NCBI GenBank assembly: GCA_963693315.1
Contig: OY856188.1
Span: forward strand, 217,329,396 to 217,393,395
Direction of reading: 5' to 3'
Origin: Diogma glabrata
Lineage: Eukaryota; Arthropoda; Insecta; Diptera; Cylindrotomidae
Length of the DNA: 64,000 nucleotides
Position 1 is the stretch's first letter, and every line of letters starts with the position of its first letter. A model generated the notes under the pieces. That model saw only the letters and a program-made list of their open reading frames with translations, searched no databases and had not been told where the DNA came from. A program made the position numbers and the translations under genes. Below, in pieces: positions 35,908 through 47,860 of this stretch.

Positions 35908-36584
35908 TGTAACGACTCTTCGTTGGTTCTTTTAGATTATTGAGCAAACACGACAGTAAAAAGACGGATCTTTGGTTAACAGAATCTCAAACTTTATTTG
36001 TCAACAAATTACAGCAGCTTCCGTTTTTCCTTACAATAAATTCCAGGGTCTCCAATTTATGTACCATAAACTTCACCGCTTTTCCGCAATTTGAATCAAC
36101 AATATTCGGAATCGTAAGATCTGTATTTACTATTCCACTAAGTTCAGATTCTTTCACTATTAGTACCCAGGCTCAAGTACCACCGATTATTCCCTATACT
36201 TGCGAATATTTAATAACACTTTTAATTGCAAAATTAAAACTGACTATCTGATATTTTTGTTTGCTTATTTATATCGAAAAATAAATAAATCGAAACTTCT
36301 ATAATCCACTAGAAATCAATACTACGTAGTCTGTACATCTTGAAGAGGCCACACCTGTTTTCATTCATACTTGCATTTGTATTAGCGAACTCAAATTTAA
36401 TTTATGCAAAATGTATTAGTTAGCTCCTTTTAATTCATTAATGTAAACATTTGTATAACAAATTTAATTTACATTAATTTATGCAATACAGTTTGCAATA
36501 CAAGTAAAAGATTGAAAAAGGAGTTAACTTTTAATTCATGAATGAGTAAATAAAATTAACCCATTCTGGACGAAGTTTATTACA
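35908..36584 (-). repeat. 5' LTR of the deleted LTR element
   Basis: Same 677 bp repeat as 31759-32435. It should contain the element promoter. No TATA box was assigned because the LTR is AT-rich throughout. Confidence 0.95.
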
Positions 36585-36588
36585 ATAT

Positions 36589-38190
36589 ATAAAAATAGAA
36601 TGCTATAATTTAAAAAAAATATTTTTTTTGTACGAGCAAACCGTAAAATGCACTTTTACGGTTCAAAAATTGTGCGTAAACCAGGTCTTTTTTTCCAATT
36701 GAAATAACAATGCCTTTAAATTGAAATAACAACATTAAAATTACTACTTTACGTCCTAAAGCGTAAATATTTTTGAAAACATCAAACAAACTCACAAGAA
36801 CAAAATACATTATGGCTGTTTCCAAAAAAAACATATACATATATTTACAGACATATGTATGTTTTGTGAAATTTTATTTTGAGAAAATTGTTTAATCTAA
36901 GCATACTTTGTTTGTTTGTAATTTTATGTACAATTATTTATATACATAAATTGGTTGCTACAGAAATTTGAAAAAAAAATGACAAACAAGAAATTACTTG
37001 AATTTATCGATTTTTTCAAAATATATTTTTTATTCGCCTACATATTAAAGTGTTACTTTATGCTTATGATTTGCGGCCTTAAAGTATCACTTTTTAACCA
37101 TATATTTTGTTGTCATAGTAACGTCCAAAAAAGCAAAAAAACATTCGTGTTTGTTTAAATTCTATAAATAATAGAAATTTTTATCAAAGCAACCGTTCAC
37201 TTCAAAATTTCATAATCCAATTAAAATATTTGTTATCGCTTGTTGTCATAGTAATACGATTTGTTTGACTAAAAATCTCAAATATTTTGGTCAAAAGTTA
37301 CTTACTCTACATATTTTTATTTTAAAATTTATAAAATTTTTAATTTTGATTTATATGAAAACATTTTTTTTAAATATGTTGCTTGCGACGAATAAAAAAT
37401 AGTATATGATGCACGGACGTAAGCCATTTTGCACTTAATGTGGGTGCAAATCTCGGCTAGCACCTCGATTCGCAAACTCCACATATGTCCAAAAACCTTG
37501 GATTTACGTCCTTGCATCATAATGTATGTAATATTACAAAGCACAATAATCTACTTATCTGTACGATAGATCAAATACAACTCAAAAACAAAATATTTTA
37601 AATAAATTAATATAGAAATTTAAAACAAAATTGGTTGCTATAGAAAGTTAGAAAAATAAATATGAAAAGCAAAACTACTTGGATTAAAATATTTTCTCAA
37701 AAAATATTTTACTATTTTGTGTAAATATATGTATTTTAATTTATGCATATAATATAGAATCTTACTCATGCAAAAAATCTTGTATGTAATTCGGGCATAA
37801 AGTATCTTTTGTGTTTTCACTCTCAAACAAAAAAGACTAACTTTACGCTCTTAATACATAAATAGCTATTAATGTTTGAAAATTTTAGTTTCAATGTATT
37901 TAGTTTTTGAGAATAACAAATTTTCGTTCATTTGCATGTAGGCTTGTCCAAATTTGTGTGATAGTTATCCTAGCTATCGTTCGTGTGATTAACATAACAT
38001 GCGTTGTTTTCAATCCATACGTACTAGTAAGACTTTAAATACAAATTAAATTTTCTGTTACTTCGCAAGACGTCCGTATTGTTTTTTAAATTCAGTTTTA
38101 TTTAATATTTGGTATATGAACATGGAATAAAGAACGTTTAAAAAGTTGATAAAATAACTGATGATGAAATTTCAACTTCGAAATAGTCAT
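36589..38190. other. AT-rich region with short repeats
   Basis: No gene is supported. The string ttggttgcta(c/t)agaaa starts two related blocks (36951 and 37631), a diverged direct repeat of about 100 bp. At about 37408-37520 the inverted ends gatgcacggacgtaa and ttacgtccttgcatc enclose 80 bp, a possible very small MITE. Confidence 0.45.
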
Positions 38191-38196
38191 AGCTAA

Positions 38197-38420
38197 ATTG
38201 GCGTAAGTGATAAGCGTGTCTACCGTAACAGGATTCGAGTCACTACTCACTGCACTAATAAGGAAAGTTCGGATCCAGTCCGAAACATGTAAAAAGAGAA
38301 TTCCAGTTTTTCTTTAAGAAAACTCAAAATATATACATTCGAATTTCAAATTAAAAAAAATTCAAATAACACTTTTAGTTACTTGAGTTTAATTGCTCAC
38401 ACAAAGCCCTAACTATTTTC
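38197..38420 (+). repeat. tRNA-derived SINE, copy B
   Basis: The A-box-like ggcgtaagtgataagcgtgtc and B-box-like agttcggatccag are followed by a body and the tail agttacttgagtttaatt, matching copy A at 14782-15000. The tRNA-Arg-like head is clearer here. Flanking target duplications were not found. Confidence 0.65.
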
Positions 38421-38744
38421 AATTTCTTACATCGTTAGATTTTGATGTTTTTGCAATAAAATTGAATTGGGTTTTCGTAATGAAAAACATGGGAGATATA
38501 AGTGAAGCTGATCAACATATTTGGTGGAAAAGGACCAATCTAAACTATATATCACAAAACCCGGTAAAGATATATAAAAAAGATTTGTTATCCATTAAAA
38601 GGGCCGAAGTGAAATATTATGAGGTTTTTTTTTTATTGGAAGTTAGGCATGTTTAGTGTTAATAATAACGAGTTATAAATTAACGTCTCTGAATATCCGA
38701 AGATACCATGCCAACTAGGATTGGGATTCTAAATTATGTTTCCT

Positions 38745-39510
38745 TTAGGTATTTATGAACGTTGATTTTAAAATTTTGAGGATTAAAATTATCAGGAAAA
38801 ACCCACGCCAGCAAGGAATTCCAAGAGTGTGATACTCGATTAAAAAATCAAGCTGAAAGGCTACAGTTCTACACTTTGTTATTTGAAGCGCAAAAGGATG
38901 GGCCGCTGTTGCAGCTCTGGTATGACGCAAGAATAATGCAGGCCTCAGTAAAATCGATTTGATCTCTTCAGAAACTCGTTCATCCATAACGTATTTATAA
39001 AAAATCGTTAAATCAGCAACATTTCTCCGGTTCTGCAATGAATCAAGCTCCTTAGTAAGATCAGAGTTACCAATCAATTTAATAGCTCTACGCTGCGCAG
39101 TACCAAGATATTTCAAACTTGTTACGTACGCTCCCCCCCCAAATATGAGAACAGTACTCCATGCAAGGACAGATAAAAGACTTGTAGACCAAAAGAAGCT
39201 GTTTGCTGTTGAAAAACTTTTTACAACGTCCTAAACACCCTAATTTTTGAACAGCGTTATTAGCCAAGCTAAAAATATGAGAATTCCACTTCATATTATT
39301 TTCAATCTCAACCCCCAGAAGTCTGATAGATTCTTTCTCCACAAGACTTTTCGCATCAAACTTTAAAGGAAACGGATTAGGTGAACATAATCTTGTAAAA
39401 TGGCAAACCTCTGTTTTGCTATGATTAAATTCAACACTGTTTGCTAAGCCCCCATCCATAATTGTTTTAAGATCAACGTTTAAAGAATTAATTAAGCTTG
39501 ATCTCGTGTC
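38745..39510 (-). pseudogene. non-LTR reverse transcriptase C-terminal fragment (CR1/jockey-like)
   Basis: The minus-strand frame 39459-39088 contains FNHSKTEVCHF, RLLGVEIENNMKWNSHI and MEYCSHIWGGS, the standard thumb region of CR1/jockey-type reverse transcriptases. A G-run at 39129-39138 causes a frameshift. The reading continues at 39116-38745 with AQRRAIKLIGN, LDSLQNRRNVADLTIFYKY and AATAAHPFALQI, the usual C-terminal tail. The catalytic palm and the endonuclease are absent, so this is a 5'-truncated, dead insertion. The reading can be extended upstream to about 39510. Confidence 0.85.
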
Positions 39511-40255
39511 ATTAACTATCGAGGGTGAATATTGATTTGGTGATTCGTGAGGTAACTTAGAAACCGCATGAGTGATAAGTGTCGTTCCAGAAGGTCATTT
39601 TTTAGCATTATCAGATCAATCTGTATTCAATATACTCAATTCGAGCGTTCTAAAATAGTAATAAATATTAAGGCATTATGAATTTATTATGACATTTTTT
39701 CTGAATTTTTATGTTTTTTAATGGATTGTGATTACTGATACCTCTAATTAATATTGACGTTATATTTGATTAAATGGATAGTTACAATCAATATTTTTAT
39801 TTTGTTATAACAAATTGAATATATGTGTTATAATAAAATATGATTTTTATAATATTTTAATTGATATATGATTTTTTAATTATTCAGTAACGCTTAAAAT
39901 TAATAATGTGTAAAAAGATTGTTGTAATAACCGTAAACCCGATTGAACCGGTTTTAATAGTTAATAAAACCAAAAACCGGATTTAAAAATGTAGGTAGTT
40001 TGCAAGCCCTACATACGTTAAACCACAAATATTTTGGGATTTAAATCAGCAAGGTATCTAATGTAAACTCAGACAGAAATCACACAACATAACTCTACTT
40101 CCCATGTAGTGACTAGCCATTTTAGAAAAATGCAATAGAAAAAATACGTATTTGCAGAATAAGAATAAAATCAAACTAAAGGAGTTTAAGTAACAAAAGA
40201 CGATGCAACTTTAATTATCAAATACTGGTAACATTTTAATAATGTCAAATCCCAG
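39511..40255. other. AT-rich non-coding stretch
   Basis: No gene is seen. Around 39930-40010 the strings accggttttaa and accaaaaaccgg followed by gcaagccctaca look like the end of a decayed hAT-type element, but no partner end was found. Confidence 0.4.
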
Positions 40256-40332
40256 AGTGTTGTTCTGCTCGTCTTTGAGTTATGTTCTGTTCTGCTCGTC
40301 TTTGGGTGTTGTTTTGTTCTGCTCGTTTGTGC
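40256..40332. repeat. three-copy repeat of gttctgctcgt(c)tttg
   Basis: The core gttctgctcgt recurs three times in about 75 bp, with spacers of differing length. It is a small degenerate tandem repeat. Confidence 0.8.
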
Positions 40333-41219
40333 TAAAACTTTCAAGTTTTATATAAGCTTGAAATATAATTCAGAAAGATATTAAATTTTTAATAATTTTA
40401 ATTTTTTTAATTTATTGTCTTCATTTTTTTAACTTAATTTAAAAGTACATAAAAATTACAATCGACCAAAATACATAATGGTGAATTTGCCAATCGCTTT
40501 CGTTATTGGTGGAATACAATTTACCATTACCAGAGTTAAATTAAATTTATCTGATTTTACAGTAAAAATGTAAAGAATATATTATTTATATTATTCGTGA
40601 CATGTTAAATCACCCAGGCTACCATCTATTAGTCTAAAATAAAACTAGATACAAATCAAAATCATATCAATCCCTTTCCTTCATCAATCCCGTTGTCATC
40701 TATGACCAATCATTCGTCAACATTCCATAAAACAAATTTATTAAAATTTCTTTCTTTTTCACCAACTCACATGAATCCAAAAAAAAATTAAATTAATTTT
40801 TGAAACAACCAAATTCATCGTCAAGATTGTGGTATATTTTCTTAACTAGTTGACCGCGACTGGCGTGACGACTTGACCCTATCTACTAAGATCGGTATCA
40901 ATAGGGGGTTTCAACTTATGCATTAAAAGCAGCATGGTATCTTGTATCCCATGATGTTTTGAAACCGAATAAAAATATTAACTAAAAAACATGTTCATGT
41001 TTTTTTTAAAAATTTTTGTTGATGTAGATTGTTGTATTGCGAGACATTTGGTTGAAATTAACAAATATAGCTGATAAAAAGAAAAGAAGGTGGAATAAAA
41101 ATGTTTAAATTGGAAATTAAATTCATAAATACATAATATAAGAATTATATTCAAATAACAAACAAATATTTATTCCGTTAAAGTAAATGTTTTTAAAAGG
41201 ATGAGTACAACTTTTACTA
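40333..41219. other. AT-rich non-coding stretch
   Basis: No gene or repeat is supported. A GC-richer patch at about 40850-40960 has no readable frame I could identify. Confidence 0.45.
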
Positions 41220-41700
41220 AGTTTACAGTTAACACCATGGTAGAATAATAGAATAATAGCGAATAGCTATTACTAAATTACTAATTACTATTATTATAGC
41301 TAAAACTACTACGGTGTAAACGGATTGAAAAATACCTTTTTACTATGACAGATAGTTATTTGATATTTTGCTTTTGATCGATAATATAATAGTATACTGA
41401 AAAAAATTGTAACCGTAAAATGTAAAAGACAATTTCATTCGGTTCTAGAAAATTTGCAACATCAAAATCACTTAAAATATTAATTTTAAATTAATATTAG
41501 TATTATAATGTTTTGTTGAAATACTTTTCGATTGATAATATTTTATATCCACATTTGAAATACGGTAGCCGTATTCTATCTGTCAATATTATTCTGATCG
41601 TTTATACCACAGATAGAATAATACTAATTTGTATCGATGGTTAAATATATGCAGGAAACTATTGTTCTATTAAACTAACGGTGGTATAAACTTGGTATAA
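41220..41700. repeat. region of short interlocking palindromes
   Basis: An 11 bp inverted repeat gtttataccac / gtggtataaac lies at 41600-41610 and 41681-41691. Related strings gtttac...accatggtag (about 41221) and ctactacggtgtaaac (about 41305) form a second, weaker pair. It is probably the remains of a foldback or MITE family. Confidence 0.5.
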
Positions 41701-41754
41701 CTTATTAGTCTGCTTTGGATTATCCAAAAATCCCAAGAAAGATATTTGTATAAC

Positions 41755-41880
41755 AAAAACTTCCAAGCGGCACGCTTATCCGCTAGAAATAGGTAGATTT
41801 CGCGACTAGACAGTTTTGTGTAACAATAAAATGGGATATGTCTGATTAGTTTAAATAAAACATTTAAGTAGAAACAGAAT
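41755..41880 (-). repeat. dispersed repeat with conserved core, copy 2
   Basis: Inverted relative to 13830-13955. On the plus strand it reads ccaagcggcacg, then tagaaataggtagatttcg, then agacagttttgtgt. The core is nearly unchanged between copies while the flanks differ. Confidence 0.6.
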
Positions 41881-42268
41881 CAAACCAAACTAAATACATT
41901 AACGAAAACTACTTTATGATGCAATTTCGGAACAGTTTTGTTTAATTTGGTTAAAGCTACTTAATACCATATTAAATCCACCAAAGAGCAAATAAACGTT
42001 CTCACTACGTCACACCTACAATACCACCACACATAATTTATAATCAAAAATTATCAAACAACTTTACACCTCAAATAATACAAATATCTATCAATTTAGG
42101 AAAACTTTTGTAAATGTGTAATCAACATATATTTATTGCAACTAACAGTTCAAAGTTTCCAAATTTTAATTCCTTAATACAAAAGAATAATGACTCAACT
42201 TTATTTTTTTTATTTAAATTTTTGCAAAAAACAATAAAATCTCAATACAAAAACAAAAGAAAATTTAT

Positions 42269-42541
42269 TTAATAAGTACCGTGCAGATAACCACCTATAA
42301 CGCTAATTGCATTGAAATCTCTTGGGTTAGAAGGCTGAAAATCTCTGAGGTTATAGTTGAAAAGTTTATCTAAAAGCTTGTATAAGTTTAAACCACATAA
42401 ACTCATATATGAGGAAGGAATGGCCGTTTGCGTTTGTTTTCGTTTTAACAGCCCCAGTGTCTCAACCTCTGAACTTGAACATTTTTTTTTAAATTTGGAA
42501 AGGTTTATTCTGTACCTACGTGTGCAAAAGTATTCATTGTT
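42269..42541 (-). CDS. hypothetical C-terminal fragment, about 90 residues
   Basis: This minus-strand frame ends just outside the TA array and contains [20 protein letters not shown] and [20 protein letters not shown]. Composition is mixed rather than the Ile/Lys/Phe bias of chance frames. Upstream sequence is a TA array, so any N-terminus is cut off. I recognise no family. It could be the tail of a decayed element or gene, or chance. Confidence 0.25.
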   Translation of the reverse strand, partial: NNEYFCTRRYRINLSKFKKKCSSSEVETLGLLKRKQTQTAIPSSYMSLCGLNLYKLLDKLFNYNLRDFQPSNPRDFNAISVIGGYLHGTY

Positions 42542-42560
42542 GAGCTTGGTCATTTTCATC

Positions 42561-42806
<246 letters not shown>

Positions 42807-43385
42807 TGAGCAATTTCACGAAGATTCAACAACGTTTTGACTTGACCCCTTTTAATTTTGATTATTTTTTGTTTATAGATGATAGTCTTTGATAAATAAA
42901 AACTACAAGTTCTCTTAGAATTTTTTTTTCGACCAGGGGTCTTCACAGGGTGCCCCTCAATTTTATGTTATTTTGTGATGTGAGTGCATTTTGACGAGCG
43001 ATTGTAGAAAAACTACTGAATCGATTTTCATAAATGATATGTCGTTGAATAGGTATTAGAACAAAGTTTTTAAAAATGTACTCTGTAAATTTTTTGAAAT
43101 AATTTTTAACGGTGTAATATAAGAAAAAAACGGTATAATTGAAAAAAAGATGGCATAGCCATTTTTTTTTTTTTTTTTAACTAAATTGAAGCTTATTTTA
43201 TGTCTAACCATTTGAGAAAGTTTGGCACTTGCGTTATTTTTGTTTTAAAGATAAAATTCGTTGTGCATATGACTGTCGGGAATCAGTTTTTTTTGTTCTG
43301 AAGGAAAATTATAAAAATGGCGTTATAAACTAAGAGATTTTTTTTTTATGTTAAATATCAAATATTTTATTATTAGATGAACTTT
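42807..43385 (+). repeat. left terminal inverted repeat
   Basis: Pairs with 45490-46056. Landmarks shared in order are gaccaggggtcttcacaggg, gagcgattgtagaaaaac, atgatatgtcgttgaatagg and gatggcatagcca. Differences are mainly small indels and T-run lengths. Confidence 0.9.
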
Positions 43386-43930
43386 TTAAAACATTATAAA
43401 AATTATATATGTAGTACAATAAATAAAATAAATACAATTGTTAAAAATGATTTACTTATTTTACAAACAGAAGTTTCTTTTGAATAGGAAAACACTTCTG
43501 CAATTATTTTCTTTGTATTAGATGGCCTAAAAGAATGAAATGTTTATTTGTCACTTTTAGTAATCACTTGTCACTCTTATAAAAAATAATTTGACAGTCT
43601 CGACTGCAAACAAAAAAACCGTATAAATAACAAAACCTATTTAGGAACTTTTGACTGGAGAAGTATTATGTTCGTATTATGTTATTATGGTCATAAAGTA
43701 AAAGATTGTATTTTAACATTAAATTACAAATATTTTATTATTGAATAAACTTTTTAAAGTATCATACAAATTATATATGTAGGTTAAAGAAAATAAATAT
43801 AGTTATTAAAAATTATTTACTTATTTTACATTTAAAAGCTTCTTTTGAGTTGGAAAACATTTTTGCATTTATTGTTTTAGTATCTAATGGTACAAAAGAA
43901 TGAAATTTTTGTGATCCACTTATAGTAAAC
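43348..43930. repeat. internal direct duplication, two blocks of about 220 bp
   Basis: 43348-43570 and 43708-43930 share caaatattttattatt, aaattatatatgtag, atttacttattttaca and aaaagaatgaaat in the same order. They lie between the left terminal repeat and the end of the transposase frame and have diverged noticeably. Confidence 0.8.
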
Positions 43931-43980
43931 ACATTTTTATATCGATTTTGTATTTTTTTTTTGTTAATTGTTATTCATTT

Positions 43981-45246
43981 TTATCGGCGTATCCAAAGTT
44001 CATGGTAGATTCCTATTTTAAAGCCCATTCGAAAATTTTTTTTTGATGTATCAATAATATCTTTGCTCCCTATACTATAACGGTGTGCAGCACGCTTCAG
44101 TGTACCACCAATTCCATCACAAGGTCCCTTTCCATGGCTGGTAGCATGAAAATGCCATTCTGCATCAACCTTAAAGTCTTTTTTGTGGTGGCATAAGTTA
44201 TTAAGGCTATGTGTATTTTTGTATTGAGAAGGTGCACTGTCAGTGTTATCAATTATTTTCGTAATATCAGAATTTATATGCGTTTTGATGAATTCAATAA
44301 GTTTTGTAATGAAAAGATGGACTGTAGTACTGTTGTGATCGTTTATATCCGAAATGAGTATAAAACTTCGGTGCTGTATATATTCACTTGCGGCACTTTT
44401 AAAATAAATGACAAATGGATGAATAGTAGCTTGTGAATTATTATGATAATAGCCTTGAACCGCATCCTGAATTATGAAGCCGTAGTTTTCAGAAAAATCC
44501 CCTTGAACGAAGCACTTCCTGCTTCTAATTTTTTTTTCCTCAATGAATGTAGATTGCTGTTTTGCTATAAAGTTGTGTGGTATCAAAATTTGTAAACGGT
44601 AAATAAATTTTTTCATATATTCTTCTACAGTTTCTATTAAAGTATCCAAATTGCATCGATCAGTGGTATTCCATTGTTGATATTTGACTTGGAGGATTCC
44701 TTTAACGTCAAAATCATTTAGTAATTTTTCTTCCAGTTGTTGAAGTTTTTTTGAACATTCATTGCACTTCAAAGTATGACAATCTTCTGTTAATTCACCA
44801 CATGAAACAAAGTCAATTAATGTTTTATAATTCTGGAAAGCAGCGTCAGTAATTCAAGATATCTTAGAGTGTTGAATCATTAGTTTCATATTTTGATGTA
44901 TGGTATACACGCACACATTATGAACTCCTTGGGATAATTTTATACATTCTTGTGGTCGAAAGGACGTGAATTTAGTAAATCCTATTTTTACATCAGGAAA
45001 CTTATTTTTAAACTCCACATAAGCTTCATTTAATGTACATAGCAATAAGCGCTTTTGTGTTTTTATGCGCTCATCTCCTTTTTTAAAAGATATTGCATCT
45101 CGTTTGCCTGGCAATAATCTACTGATTTCATCACTTTTATAGAACTGCTCCACAACATTTATATCTGTTGTGGATACACCTCTTTTATCCGTCGCAGATG
45201 AATGCTGAAAATTATTTTCATGTAGAGTTTTACTTTTTTCAACCAA
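43981..45246 (-). pseudogene. D-rich transposase-like protein with one in-frame TGA
   Basis: A single minus-strand frame is interrupted only by a TGA at 44854-44856. No shift is needed to read across it. The N-terminal part (45246-44857) contains EISRLLPGKRDAISF, KRLLLCTLNEAYVEFK and CVYTIHQNMKLM. The C-terminal part (44853-43981) contains a CNEC cysteine pair, then QGDFSENYGFIIQDAVQGYY, IIDNTDSAPSQYKN and EWHFHATSHGKGPCDGIGG. The Asp residues in QGDFSENY, the middle Asp block and the CDG block are candidates for metal binding. Uncharacterised proteins with these blocks occur in several invertebrates, by recollection. The setting inside long inverted repeats supports a transposase role. No clear ATG start was found; the reading remains open upstream of 45246 for some codons. 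Confidence 0.75.
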
Positions 45247-45339
45247 ATGACGCGTAGCATTACTGTTGTTTGTTATTATATTTATATTGTTATTATAATT
45301 ATATTATTATATTTAAAAATATAATAATTTATATTATTA

Positions 45340-45489
45340 TATTTAAAAAAAATTCTACTTGAAGTCGTATTTTTCATTTATCAAAGGCTATCTATAAACT
45401 AAAAATAACCAAATTAAAAAGGGTCGAGTCAAAATGTCGCAAAATTTTGCTGAACTTGACTGAAATTGCTTTTTGTTCTAAGTTCATTT
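45340..45489 (-). repeat. extra internal copy of the element terminus
   Basis: The reverse strand reads agcaatttcagtcaagttc, then gacattttgactcgaccc, then tttatagatagcctttgat, a diverged version of the element's own end (42808-42900). It lies directly inside the right terminal repeat and points the same way. Confidence 0.75.
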
Positions 45490-46257
<768 letters not shown>

Positions 46258-46546
46258 CTCCATAATGCTATCGCCTCCGGGTCTACGTGCTCTTTCCTTG
46301 CACGTGTGTTTAATGATCCAGGTGTGGAGCGGGTCACGCTAAATGATTAGCAAAATGGGCTGGATCAAGGTGTCATGCGACTCGTGCCGTGCCGATGATC
46401 GGCCAGACTGGGGGCCCATTCAAATAGCTCAGTCGCGAACGGAGCCGCCTGGATACCGGGTAACCTCCAGGTGTATTTTACCTTGCCAAGTTATCAGGGC
46501 TCTGACTTGGTCGACCTATCTTCCCGTGAAACTCGTGGGAACAAAA

Positions 46547-47860
46547 ATGGAAAAAAATAACAAAAATTCTAAAAACAAAAACACAAATAAATATCAAAAG
46601 CGGGACGTCACCGCGTTGACGAGGAAAGCAGGTACAAGTGGCAGGCGCAGGAGCGAGTCTCCTCGTCATGCTGCTGACGTGAATGTACCAGCGGCAAGTG
46701 ATAATTCTATGGCCGGGACCAGTAAAGCTTCCGTGCCGGCAGAAAATAGCACAATGCCAAGGAAAAGCAAAGGGTGCAGTAGGCAGAGAGGCCCACCTTT
46801 ACCACCTATAGGACAGCCCGGAGGGCTGGATGATCCACTGAGGCGGGGGCTCAGTGGTGCTGGTACCAGGTGGTACCTAAGGTTCCTCGCGGAAGGGATG
46901 TCTCCCGAGGACTCTAAAAGGAAGGCTCTGGAACGGAAAGGGAATACCCCAACCGTCGCAGCTGAAAATGTGAAGCGTGCCAGAGAGGCTACGACGCCAC
47001 AGGAAAAAGCAGCAAAGAAGCCTAGGATAGCCACTCGTCAGGACAGAGAGCAAGATCATCTCAGACCAGGCACCAGCTACGCCGGTGTAATTAAGACGAT
47101 TAAGGTGGCTATCCTGGATGAGGATTATCCCCAGAAGATGCTTAGCGCGGAGGAGCTGGGGTTAATCGAGGCAGGGCTAGTGAACCAACTAGCAAAAGGA
47201 TGCGCTGATCACAGGATCGGGTTTGGGGGGATTCACTTCAAACCTGGTTATGTGATGGTAGAGTGCGACGACGAGCAGACGGCAAAATGGCTCGTGTCTG
47301 TTTTACCTGAAGTGAAAGTTGGTAAACATTCACTTGTGACGAAATTGGGAGATAATATTCCGATTCCTCACAAGATTACCGTCTTTCTCCCAAGGAGTGC
47401 TGGGCAGACCAGGGAGAAATCTCTCGCGCTGCTAGAAGGGCAAAACGCCGGCTTGTTTATCAAGGATTGGAAGCTGTCGGGCAATCGGGATGAGGGCACA
47501 GGCCAGCTCCTGACTGCACTGATCGACGACAGAGCAAAGACAGCCTTATCGGAGGTAGGGAATACCCTTAACTATCGATTTGGCAAAGTCTTTGTCCACG
47601 GACCAAGAAGGGCGGTTGCGGAAAGAACAGAGGAAAAAGCCACAAGTAGTATCTCGGGGGAAACACCTCAGATACCATCACCGACAAGGGGAGCAGTCAC
47701 AACCTTAACGACACCCAATGAGGTGGCAAATATGGTTGTCGAAGAGGTGGAGGATGTTGCTGCAGAGGATTATAGCAGCATCGAGGATGTGGGGACCGAG
47801 GAGGAGGAGAGGTTGTTGATGGATGAAGGGGCAGGTACGCCCCTCTCCGACAACATCTAA
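46547..47860 (+). CDS. LINE ORF1 protein, nucleic-acid-binding, 437 residues
   Basis: The frame is open from 46343, but the ATG at 46547 (MEKNNKNSKN) is the more likely start because the earlier stretch reads like leader. The first 150 residues are basic and low in complexity (Lys, Arg, Ser, Pro). A segment at about residues 85-125 contains GLSGAGTRWYLRFLAEGMSP. The second half contains IPHKITVFLPRSAGQTREKS and LNYRFGKVFVHG and resembles the DUF4780-type domain seen in insect LINE ORF1 proteins (assignment by recollection). No CCHC zinc knuckles are present, which is unusual for the I group. ORF1 proteins bind the element RNA and form the particle that carries ORF2 protein. The stop TAA shares its last A with the ATG of ORF2. 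Confidence 0.85.
   Translation: MEKNNKNSKNKNTNKYQKRDVTALTRKAGTSGRRRSESPRHAADVNVPAASDNSMAGTSKASVPAENSTMPRKSKGCSRQRGPPLPPIGQPGGLDDPLRRGLSGAGTRWYLRFLAEGMSPEDSKRKALERKGNTPTVAAENVKRAREATTPQEKAAKKPRIATRQDREQDHLRPGTSYAGVIKTIKVAILDEDYPQKMLSAEELGLIEAGLVNQLAKGCADHRIGFGGIHFKPGYVMVECDDEQTAKWLVSVLPEVKVGKHSLVTKLGDNIPIPHKITVFLPRSAGQTREKSLALLEGQNAGLFIKDWKLSGNRDEGTGQLLTALIDDRAKTALSEVGNTLNYRFGKVFVHGPRRAVAERTEEKATSSISGETPQIPSPTRGAVTTLTTPNEVANMVVEEVEDVAAEDYSSIEDVGTEEEERLLMDEGAGTPLSDNI

Larger units (their letters stand above)
31759..36584 (-). mobile_element. internally deleted Ty3/gypsy-type LTR retrotransposon
   Basis: Two 677 bp direct repeats (31759-32435 and 35908-36584) bound the element and begin TGTAACGA and end TTATTACA on the plus strand. 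The 4 bp ATAT is duplicated at 31755-31758 and 36585-36588. The element is transcribed on the minus strand, so the 5' LTR is on the right. A primer-site-like TGGTGTCAGAAGTGGGA starts one base inside that LTR. The interior holds only a Gag N-terminus, a coiled-coil piece and integrase. Protease, reverse transcriptase and RNase H are missing. A 2.2 kb foreign element splits the gag part. The LTRs are almost identical (one difference noticed, a/g at 32350 versus 36491), so insertion was recent and must have used enzymes from another copy. Confidence 0.95.

Noticed and set aside
38393..38656. 87-codon plus-strand gene
   Set aside because: Starts in the SINE tail, without a recognised domain or second copy. 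Chance is more likely.
44209..44436. Plus-strand frame opposite the long-TIR transposase
   Set aside because: Shadow of the minus-strand coding sequence, which has conserved motif blocks.
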